A stretch of DNA of 5,763 nucleotides from Thermococcaceae archaeon (GTDB taxonomy: Archaea > Methanobacteriota_B > Thermococci > Thermococcales > Thermococcaceae), in assembly GCA_026986455.1 (NCBI GenBank), contig JALSON010000013.1, forward strand, positions 1 to 5,763, written 5' to 3'. The notes beneath the pieces were generated by a model. It did not search any database and was not told where the DNA came from. It saw only the letters and a list, made by a program, of their open reading frames with translations. Numbering within the stretch: position 1 is the first letter of the stretch; each line of letters starts with the position of its first letter. Shown here piece after piece: positions 1 to 5,763 of this stretch. A program made the position numbers and the translations under genes.

Positions 1-30
1 GCGAAGGAAACCCTTGAGAGGCTTAGGTGA
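1..30 (+). CDS. C-terminal end of an unidentified upstream gene (partial)
   Basis: The first nine codons read A-K-E-T-L-E-R-L-R and end at a TGA at 28-30, in a charged, helix-like style typical of a protein C-terminus. Only 12 bases separate this stop from the ATG of the next gene, and that gap holds a GGAGG ribosome binding site, so the two genes are probably one operon. Too little is visible to name the product. The reading frame is inferred from the spacing and the plausible residues, so even the existence of the gene is only moderately certain. Confidence 0.5.
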   Translation, partial: AKETLERLR

Positions 31-42
31 GGAGGATAGGGA

Positions 43-279
43 ATGCTCAACATCTTAATCTTCTTTCTGTTAGCAGCCATCGCCGGCTACCTGATCATGA
101 AGTTCGTCTGGAGGGTTCTGAAGTTCCTCGCGGTGAATACCGTGGTTGGGCTTGTGCTGCTGTGGGCCCTCAATCACATGGGAGTCTCCCATGTTGAGTT
201 CAGTCTGATCAACATACTCATAGTTGCGGTTGGAGGTATAGTTGGGGTCGCCCTTCTCGTGGTGCTTTCATGGCTGTAG
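43..279 (+). CDS. BofA-family small integral membrane protein
   Basis: This 78-residue protein is almost entirely hydrophobic, with three likely membrane segments at about residues 3-20, 26-44 and 53-77. The middle segment and following loop (V-N-T-V-V-G around 31-36, then N44 and G47) and the last segment (I-N at 56-57, with glycines at 64, 65 and 68) follow the pattern of the pro-sigma-K processing inhibitor BofA family, whose members are usually 80-90 residues. In Bacillus, BofA holds the intramembrane protease SpoIVFB inactive. Thermococcales neither sporulate nor use sigma factors, so that role cannot apply and the archaeal function is unknown. The ATG at 43 is preceded by GGAGG at 31-35 with a 7-base spacer. 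It probably shares a transcript with the gene ending at base 30. The family call rests on pattern recognition; the membrane location is secure. Confidence 0.75.
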   Translation: MLNILIFFLLAAIAGYLIMKFVWRVLKFLAVNTVVGLVLLWALNHMGVSHVEFSLINILIVAVGGIVGVALLVVLSWL

Positions 280-292
280 GGGCCATCTAAAT

Positions 293-302
293 CTTTTTAA
301 AT
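293..302 (+). promoter_or_regulatory. TATA-like box of the aRF1 gene
   Basis: The sequence CTTTTTAAAT lies about 60 bases before the chosen aRF1 start. Archaeal transcription begins roughly 25 bases downstream of the box centre, which predicts a start near 323 and a leader of about 35 bases. The same T-run (294-298), with a second T5 run at 316-320, could also stop transcription of the BofA-family gene, so terminator and promoter may overlap. Confidence 0.5.
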
Positions 303-315
303 CTCCCCGATTTCC

Positions 316-320
316 TTTTT
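316..320 (+). terminator. Possible oligo-T terminator after the BofA-family gene
   Basis: Two T5 runs (294-298 and 316-320) follow the stop codon at 277-279 with no strong hairpin. Archaeal RNA polymerase can terminate at short U-tracts without a hairpin, so these are plausible 3' ends for the upstream operon. The evidence is composition and position only. Confidence 0.3.
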
Positions 321-345
321 AGTGTGAGTCTGAACGATTTGTTGA

Positions 346-353
346 GGGGTGAT
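346..353 (+). promoter_or_regulatory. Ribosome binding site that decides the aRF1 start
   Basis: GGGGTGAT is close to the archaeal Shine-Dalgarno consensus GGAGGTGAT and sits 4 bases before the ATG at 358. Three in-frame starts exist: GTG 349, ATG 352 and ATG 358. The first two lie inside this site and cannot use it, so 358 is preferred. Confidence 0.7.
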
Positions 354-357
354 GCTC

Positions 358-1605
358 ATGTCTCACAGATCCGCTGAAATGTATGAACTTAAAAAGAAGG
401 TTGAGGAACTTAAAAAGATAAGGGGGCGGGCCACGGAGCTTGTATCCCTCTACATCCCTGCCGGTTACGACATAAACAAGGTTATGCAGCAGCTCAGGGA
501 GGAATACGGCACCGCCCAGAACATCAAATCCAAGAGCACCCGGAAGAACGTCCTCGGTGCCCTTGAGAGGGCAATGCAGCACCTGAAGCTCTACAGACAA
601 ACACCGCCAACAGGACTGGCTCTCTTTGTTGGAAATGTTAGCGAGCAGGAGGGTGTTAGCGACATCCAGCTGACCGCGATAGTCCCACCGGAGCCCCTGA
701 GGGTCAGGCTCTATCGATGTGACCAGACCTTCATCACAGAGCCCCTTGAGGAAATGCTCAGGGTGAAGGAAGCCTACGGCCTCATAACCGTGGAAAAGAA
801 CGAAGCAAGCATCGGAATTCTCAGGGGAAAGAGGATAGAGGTCATTGACGAACTCACATCGAATGTCCCGGGAAAGACCAGAGCAGGAGGTCAGTCCGCG
901 AGACGTTACGAGCGCATTAGGGAGCAGGAAACACACGAATTTATGAAGAGAATCGGGGAGCACGCGAATAAGGCCTTCCTACCTCTCCTCGAAGCGGGAG
1001 AGCTTAAGGGGATAATAATCGGCGGGCCCGGGCCCACCAAGGAGGAGTTCGTCGAGGGGGATTACCTCCATCACGAGCTCAGGAAGAGAATAATCGGTGT
1101 CCTCGATATAAGCTACAGCGGTGAATATGGTCTCAAAGAGCTCGTGGATAAGGCCAGCGATATACTGAAGGAGCACGAGGCGGTAAAGGAGAGAAAGCTT
1201 ATTCAGGACTTCTTCAGGCATCTCGTCAAGGATACGGGAATGATAACCTACGGTGAGAAGGAGGTCAGAAAGGCCCTTGAGCTTGGGGCGGTTGACACAC
1301 TCCTCCTCAGCGAGGGCTACGACAGGGTCAGGGTCAGGGCAAAGTGCAACAACTGCGGCTGGGAGGAGCTGAAGACAATGAACGAGCAGGAGTTCCACAT
1401 ATACAAGAAGAGGCTCAAGCTGTGCCCGAAGTGCGGCAGCCAGAACATAAGCTTCGAGAAGTGGGACGTTGCGGAGGAGTTCATAAAAATGGCGGAGGAG
1501 AGCGGGAGCAATGTGGAAATCATCTCCCTTGATACGGAGGACGGCCAGCAGTTCTATAGAGCATTTGGCGGGCTTGGGGCTTTTCTGAGGTACAGAATTC
1601 GGTGA
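358..1605 (+). CDS. prf1: Archaeal peptide chain release factor aRF1
   Basis: This factor recognises all three stop codons in the ribosomal A site and triggers peptidyl-tRNA hydrolysis. The 415-residue product has the full three-domain eRF1/aRF1 layout. Domain 1 carries the stop-codon motifs N-I-K-S at 55-58 and Y-x-C-x-x-x-F at 119-125. Domain 2 carries the catalytic G-G-Q at 177-179 within the conserved [14 protein letters not shown] stretch. Domain 3 contains the conserved G-G-P-G-P-T-K segment at 222-228 and a small zinc-type insertion with C330, C333, C356 and C359. In archaea this last domain works with aEF1A, which replaces eRF3, and the recycling factor ABCE1. The length matches Thermococcales relatives when the ATG at 358 is used. 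The gene has its own TATA-like box and ends one base before the oppositely directed toxin gene. No key residue is missing. Confidence 0.97.
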   Translation: MSHRSAEMYELKKKVEELKKIRGRATELVSLYIPAGYDINKVMQQLREEYGTAQNIKSKSTRKNVLGALERAMQHLKLYRQTPPTGLALFVGNVSEQEGVSDIQLTAIVPPEPLRVRLYRCDQTFITEPLEEMLRVKEAYGLITVEKNEASIGILRGKRIEVIDELTSNVPGKTRAGGQSARRYERIREQETHEFMKRIGEHANKAFLPLLEAGELKGIIIGGPGPTKEEFVEGDYLHHELRKRIIGVLDISYSGEYGLKELVDKASDILKEHEAVKERKLIQDFFRHLVKDTGMITYGEKEVRKALELGAVDTLLLSEGYDRVRVRAKCNNCGWEELKTMNEQEFHIYKKRLKLCPKCGSQNISFEKWDVAEEFIKMAEESGSNVEIISLDTEDGQQFYRAFGGLGAFLRYRIR

Positions 1606-1606
1606 G

Positions 1607-1879
1607 CTATTTGTATGCATCCTCCCTTTTCTTTAACCTGTGGATGAGTATAAGACGCCTTTTCCAGTTTACGGTGTAGATTACCCTGTACTCACCTATC
1701 CTAACCCGATAAATGTCCAAATCAGCAGAACCCCTGAGCTTGACTATATCGAACTTATCTCTGGGAACAGCCTCATATTGAAGCACGTCTTTCAGTTCCA
1801 AGAATTTTCGACGATTTGCCTTGGGCAGCGATTTGAGAGCTTTGATGACTTCTTTTTTAACTTTAAGCTTAAAAGTCAT
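1607..1879 (-). CDS. relE: aRelE-type toxin (RelE/ParE superfamily mRNA interferase)
   Basis: RelE toxins enter the ribosomal A site and cut the exposed mRNA codon, halting translation. The 90-residue protein has the family's length and order: an N-terminal helical half (R-K-F-L-E-L near 24-29), then a beta-sheet core with D-I-Y-R-V-R-I-G-E-Y-R-V-I-Y (55-68) and a basic C-terminus ending K-K-R-E-D-A-Y-K. It strongly resembles aRelE of Pyrococcus horikoshii as I remember it. Basic residues at R40, K47, R58, R65 and R85 occupy positions considered functional there, with R85 the main catalytic candidate, so the toxin looks intact. Its ATG overlaps the antitoxin stop by 4 bases (ATGA), and GGAGG lies at 1887-1891 with a 7-base spacer, so translational coupling is likely. 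It converges on the aRF1 gene. The family call is firm; active-site roles are from memory of the homologue. Confidence 0.9.
   Translation of the reverse strand: MTFKLKVKKEVIKALKSLPKANRRKFLELKDVLQYEAVPRDKFDIVKLRGSADLDIYRVRIGEYRVIYTVNWKRRLILIHRLKKREDAYK
1627..1634 (+). terminator. Possible oligo-T terminator of the aRF1 gene inside the toxin gene
   Basis: TTTTCTTT lies about 20 bases past the aRF1 stop and within the 3' end of the oppositely oriented toxin gene. Only one base separates the two stop codons, so any aRF1 transcript must end inside the toxin gene and would be antisense to it. A second T6 run at 1853-1858 is a fallback site. Evidence is composition only. Confidence 0.3.
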
Positions 1880-2094
1880 GAATCATCCTCCAGAAGTTCC
1901 TCAAGTTCGTTAGCATCCACCCATTCATCTTCTTTGAACTCCCGTGCTTCCCTTTCAATCTCATCAAGCTCCTCAGGCGACACCCCTTCCTTAACCAGAG
2001 GTACCAGAAGAGCCTCAAGGCGCTGAATCTCCACCTTGATGCGCTCAAGTTCTGCTATCACATACTCAATATCCCTGAAATCTATACGTTCCAT
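1876..2094 (-). CDS. relB: aRelB-type antitoxin
   Basis: This 72-residue acidic protein should bind and block the RelE toxin encoded directly after it. Residues about 10-32 form a heptad-like helix (L-E-R-I-K-V-E-I-Q-R-L-E-A-L) that closely matches the P. horikoshii aRelB helix as remembered. The C-terminal half is very acidic (E-E-L-D-E-I-E, then W-V-D-A-N-E-L-E-E-L), fitting the way aRelB wraps around the basic toxin. No ribbon-helix-helix, helix-turn-helix or AbrB-like DNA-binding part is evident, unlike many bacterial RelB proteins. The start at 2094 is backed by GGTGAG at 2098-2103 with a 3-base spacer. Antitoxin before toxin with an ATGA overlap is the standard operon form. A TATA-like element lies about 40 bases upstream, though read-through from the aldolase gene is possible. 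Confidence 0.85.
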   Translation of the reverse strand: MERIDFRDIEYVIAELERIKVEIQRLEALLVPLVKEGVSPEELDEIEREAREFKEDEWVDANELEELLEDDS

Positions 2095-2125
2095 TCTCTC
2101 ACCACTGTAATTTTGAGTTCCAGCC

Positions 2126-2140
2126 TATTTTTAGTTTTCG
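2126..2140 (-). promoter_or_regulatory. Candidate promoter of the relBE operon
   Basis: Read on the minus strand, the stretch CGAAAACTAAAAATA resembles a purine-rich BRE followed by a TATA-like box. Its centre is about 37 bases before the antitoxin ATG, so transcription would start near 2105, just ahead of the GGTGAG site. The whole gap is A-rich on this strand, so the exact box is uncertain. Confidence 0.4.
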
Positions 2141-2148
2141 TTTTATTC

Positions 2149-2162
2149 ATTAAACATTTAAT
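2149..2162. repeat. Short AT-rich inverted repeat at the aldolase stop codon
   Basis: ATTAAA-CA-TTTAAT is a perfect inverted repeat with 6-base arms and a 2-base centre. It covers the aldolase stop codon and lies just upstream of the candidate relBE promoter. It could be an operator, but AT-rich palindromes of this size also arise by chance. Confidence 0.35.
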
Positions 2163-3034
2163 ACCTCAACGAGCAACCTCCGTATGCCCTCTTCCACCTC
2201 CTCCCCGTCCATCACATACGGCGGCCTCAGAACGGGTTTTATGGAAAGACCTCTGATTTTCATGGAGAGCTTTATCGCCGAGCCGAATGATGATGCCAGA
2301 CTGTATACCCTCGAAAGTTTTGCAAGCCGTCTGGCATGCTCGAAGGCCTCTTCAAAGCGCTTCTCCTGGAAGTCCTTCCAGAGAGCTAGATGAACCTCCG
2401 GGGCAAAGTTGGCACAGGCCATTATCCCGCCGTCACCGCCGAGGATGAGGGTGTTGAGGAAGTGCTGGTCGAGGCCCGTGAAGACCCGGAAGTCCTTTCT
2501 TTCGCCCTTTACATCGAGAATCACGTCCCTGATGTGGTTTATGCTGTCTATTGTCTCCTTGACGCCTGCGATGTTTGAATACTCAAGGGCGAGGCGTTTT
2601 ATCAGGGAAACGCTCAGGGGAGTGGCACAGGAGGGAATGTTGTACAGAATTATTGGAATATCCGTCTTCTCCGCAATCATTGAGTAGTGCACGAAGAGGG
2701 CATCATCGCTCAGAGGACAGTAGTAAGGAGGCGCTATCACGGCATAATCTGCACCGATATCCTGAGCATGCTTCGTCAGCTCGATGACCTCGAATGTATT
2801 TGAGGAAGCCGTCCCGACGAGGTAGAAGGCCGAGCTAACAAGCTCACGCCCCTTTTCGGCAAGGAGCTTTCTCTCCTCAACGCTGAGACTCGTGAATTCT
2901 CCCGTCGTTGCGTTGATGAAGATTCCATGGACTCCCGCTTTCTGAAGGAAGTCAAGATGCTCCTCAAAGGCTGCAAAATCAATGGAGTAGTCCTCATTGA
3001 AAGGTGTCACAAGGGGAACGATAACTCCACGCAT
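2150..3034 (-). CDS. DapA-like (DHDPS/NAL superfamily) class I aldolase, substrate unknown
   Basis: The 294-residue product is a full-length TIM-barrel aldolase or lyase of the dihydrodipicolinate synthase / N-acetylneuraminate lyase superfamily. It shows T-T-G-E at 43-46, which binds the keto-acid carboxylate, P-P-Y-Y around 102-105, the proton-relay tyrosine in Y-N-I-P-S at 131-135, and the Schiff-base lysine K159 in G-V-K-E-T. The glycine-rich G-G-D-G-G-I is at 199-204. Members condense or cleave pyruvate with an aldehyde. The arginine that follows Y-N-V-P-S in true DHDPS (R138 in E. coli) is replaced by cysteine (C136). Thermococcales are thought to make lysine, where they do so, by the LysW/aminoadipate route. 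DHDPS activity is therefore doubtful; a 2-keto-3-deoxy-sugar-acid or other aldolase is possible. The start at 3034 is chosen for its GGTGAT site. It lies 62 bases after argS and may be co-transcribed with it. Confidence 0.85.
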   Translation of the reverse strand: MRGVIVPLVTPFNEDYSIDFAAFEEHLDFLQKAGVHGIFINATTGEFTSLSVEERKLLAEKGRELVSSAFYLVGTASSNTFEVIELTKHAQDIGADYAVIAPPYYCPLSDDALFVHYSMIAEKTDIPIILYNIPSCATPLSVSLIKRLALEYSNIAGVKETIDSINHIRDVILDVKGERKDFRVFTGLDQHFLNTLILGGDGGIMACANFAPEVHLALWKDFQEKRFEEAFEHARRLAKLSRVYSLASSFGSAIKLSMKIRGLSIKPVLRPPYVMDGEEVEEGIRRLLVEVLNV

Positions 3035-3037
3035 ACA

Positions 3038-3043
3038 ATCACC
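3038..3043 (-). promoter_or_regulatory. Ribosome binding site that decides the aldolase start
   Basis: On the minus strand GGTGAT sits 3 bases before the ATG at 3034, the spacing seen for several genes here. The frame stays open upstream to a GTG at 3100, but that would add 22 poorly structured residues, overlap the argS stop, and delay the family's usual beginning (M-R-G-V-I-V-P-L-V-T-P-F). Confidence 0.75.
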
Positions 3044-3063
3044 GGAATAAATTAAATGAGAGG

Positions 3064-3079
3064 GTATTTTAGGTTTTTC
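3064..3079 (-). promoter_or_regulatory. Candidate promoter of the aldolase gene
   Basis: On the minus strand GAAAAACCTAAAATAC has an A-rich BRE-like part followed by a TATA-like TAAAATA centred about 34 bases before the aldolase ATG. That predicts a transcription start just ahead of the GGTGAT site. A closer AT stretch at 3046-3057 is only about 18 bases from the ATG and therefore too near. No T-tract closes argS, so co-transcription from argS is the alternative. Confidence 0.35.
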
Positions 3080-3096
3080 TGCATCTTCGGGTTTTC

Positions 3097-5001
<1,905 letters not shown>

Positions 5002-5030
5002 TCACATCACCTGAGCTGAGTTGAGATTAA

Positions 5031-5041
5031 CCTTTAAAAAC
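5031..5041. promoter_or_regulatory. Shared near-symmetric TATA element of two divergent promoters
   Basis: CCTTTAAAAAC reads GTTTTTAAAGG on the other strand, so a TATA-like box is present in both directions. Its centre is about 35 bases from the argS ATG (5001) and about 36 from the ATG at 5072, each at the normal archaeal distance for a short leader. A second AT stretch (TTAAAATA, 5050-5057) lies too close to the plus-strand gene to be its usual box. Confidence 0.5.
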
Positions 5042-5071
5042 TTCTCCGCTTAAAATAGCTTGGGGATGAAC

Positions 5072-5350
5072 ATGAGGCACCACATGGGTGAGCACAAGGC
5101 CAGAAAGGGCCTTATACGGATTGAACTTGACGAGGAAAATGGCGTCGTAAAGGATGTAAAAATCACGGGAGACTTCTTTATCCACCCGGAGAACACGATC
5201 GAGGAGCTGGAAAACAGGCTGAGGCATCACAGAATTGAGGAACTTGAGAGCCTGATAGATGATTTCTTTGCACTCCGTATGGATGTTGAGATGCCCTACA
5301 TTAACGTGGAGGACTTCAAAATAGCCCTCAAAAAAGCCCTCAGTGATTAG
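5072..5350 (+). CDS. Stand-alone lipoate-protein ligase C-terminal-domain protein (LplB-like)
   Basis: With this start the product is 92 residues. The core G-E-H-K-A-R-K-G-L-I-R, then I-T-G-D-F-F at 31-36, P39-E40 and an amphipathic E-E-L-E-N-R-L helix, matches the small C-terminal domain of lipoate-protein ligase A. In some archaea, such as Thermoplasma acidophilum, this domain is a separate protein that must pair with the catalytic LplA subunit to activate lipoate and attach it to E2 or H-protein. No catalytic domain is present here, so this protein alone cannot be the ligase. The start is uncertain: ATG 5066, 5072 and 5084 are in frame. 5072 follows GGGG at 5062-5065; 5084 follows GAGG at 5074-5077. 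I prefer 5072 because M-R-H-H precedes the G-E-H-K core as I recall it in relatives. The next gene starts 12 bases after its stop, implying an operon. Confidence 0.8.
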   Translation: MRHHMGEHKARKGLIRIELDEENGVVKDVKITGDFFIHPENTIEELENRLRHHRIEELESLIDDFFALRMDVEMPYINVEDFKIALKKALSD

Positions 5351-5362
5351 ACGGGTGGTAGC

Positions 5363-5763
5363 ATGAAAATGAGAACTCCAAAACAGATTTTCTTTGTTCT
5401 TGCATTCCTCTTCCTGATATCGGCATTTGCCGGGCTGTTTGTGGCATTTGCAGCCCCGGGGGGTGCGTTGAGAATCGTTCACAAAATTGCATCGGAGTTT
5501 GCCATCCCCTCTCCAGAGCCGTTTGAGAACTTTCAGAGGATTTTTCTGAACAACATTGTGGTGGCATCGCTGATAACCGCTTCGGGCATATTCTTCGGCA
5601 TCGGGCCGGTTTTCTTCATCTCCCTCAACGGGTTTATAGTCGGGATTGTGGCTGGGGTTGCATACTCCACCGGGAAGGCCCCTGCAGATCGGATTTTGTT
5701 GGCATTGCTCCCGCACGGTGTTGTTGAAATCCCCGCGATTATAACGGCCGGGGTTGGCGGCAT
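5363..5763 (+). CDS. SpoIIM-family (stage II sporulation protein M-like) membrane protein, 3' truncated
   Basis: The frame is open from the ATG at 5363 to the window end, giving 133 complete residues. SpoIIM/DUF95 features are clear: a first membrane helix at about 9-30, a soluble extracytoplasmic-looking stretch to about 60, the N-N pair at 63-64 opening a second helix, N89-G90 in F-I-S-L-N-G-F-I-V-G, and the hallmark P-H-G-V-V-E-I-P-A at 117-125 in a further helix. Full members are around 180-200 residues with several helices, so about a third is missing. In Bacillus, SpoIIM acts with SpoIID and SpoIIP in peptidoglycan hydrolysis during engulfment. Archaea have neither, and the function of archaeal members is unknown. 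GGTGGT at 5354-5359 with a 3-base spacer supports this start. It probably shares a transcript with the lipoate-ligase-like gene 12 bases upstream. Confidence 0.85.
   Translation, partial: MKMRTPKQIFFVLAFLFLISAFAGLFVAFAAPGGALRIVHKIASEFAIPSPEPFENFQRIFLNNIVVASLITASGIFFGIGPVFFISLNGFIVGIVAGVAYSTGKAPADRILLALLPHGVVEIPAIITAGVGG

Noticed and set aside
431..435. Apparent loss of the KMSKS motif in argS (protein residues 431-435, S-G-R-K-G)
   Set aside because: Lack of canonical KMSKS is well known in many arginyl-tRNA synthetases, with a lysine just before the HIGH motif compensating; K138 is present here, so this is normal for the family. The coordinates given are protein residues.
1024..1035. Perfect 12-base GC palindrome GGGCCCGGGCCC
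   Set aside because: It encodes the conserved G-G-P-G-P segment of aRF1 domain 3, so protein constraint explains it. A regulatory role inside the gene has no support.
1323..1340. Tandem AGGGTC-like repeats
   Set aside because: They encode alternating arginine and valine (R-V-R-V-R-A) in aRF1, a conserved strand before the zinc-type cysteines, and are not an independent repeat element.
319..1620. Two long minus-strand open frames of over 210 codons opposite the aRF1 gene
   Set aside because: They lie wholly or almost wholly antisense to a confidently identified conserved gene, their translations are cysteine-, leucine- and proline-rich with no family resemblance, and such frames commonly arise from the codon bias of the real gene.
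1640..2026. A plus-strand open frame across the toxin-antitoxin genes ending in serine-rich sequence
   Set aside because: The serine-rich tail is just the reverse reading of the acidic, glutamate-rich antitoxin codons. No ribosome binding site or conserved motif supports it.

Overview
The window looks like ordinary chromosome of a hyperthermophilic euryarchaeon of the order Thermococcales. Thermococcus or a close relative is most likely. The evidence is an archaeal-type class I release factor of 415 residues, an archaeal-type arginyl-tRNA synthetase, a toxin-antitoxin pair closely resembling aRelBE of Pyrococcus horikoshii, ribosome binding sites of the form GGTGAT a few bases before ATG, and TATA-like boxes about 35 bases before several starts. 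Base composition looks near-balanced by eye (not computed), which fits Thermococcus better than the more AT-rich Pyrococcus. Family names come from recognising the translated proteins; no database search was possible.

Layout. (1) Bases 1-279, plus strand: the last codons of an unknown gene, then a small BofA-family membrane protein in the same operon. (2) 293-1605, plus: a promoter and the gene for archaeal release factor aRF1. (3) 1607-2094, minus: an aRelB/aRelE pair (antitoxin first, 4-base overlap) that meets the release factor gene tail to tail with one base between. (4) 2150-3034, minus: an aldolase of the DHDPS/NAL (DapA-like) superfamily with unknown substrate. (5) 3097-5001, minus: argS. 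(6) 5002-5071: a compact divergent promoter region with one near-symmetric A/T element that could serve both directions. (7) 5072-5763, plus: a stand-alone lipoate-ligase C-terminal-domain protein followed by a SpoIIM-family membrane protein that runs off the window.

How the genes relate. Two genes are core translation factors: aRF1 ends translation and ArgRS charges tRNA-Arg. The toxin is predicted to cut mRNA in the ribosomal A site, the same site aRF1 occupies. The aldolase, the lipoate-ligase-like domain and the two membrane proteins have no evident functional link to these or to one another. No gene-free stretch exceeds 100 bases; the intergenic regions hold promoters, ribosome binding sites and T-tracts. 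I found no CRISPR array, tRNA, rRNA, insertion sequence or clearly novel system. The more interesting points are the toxin-antitoxin pair beside the release factor, the shared divergent promoter, the orphan lipoate-ligase domain and the aldolase of unknown substrate.
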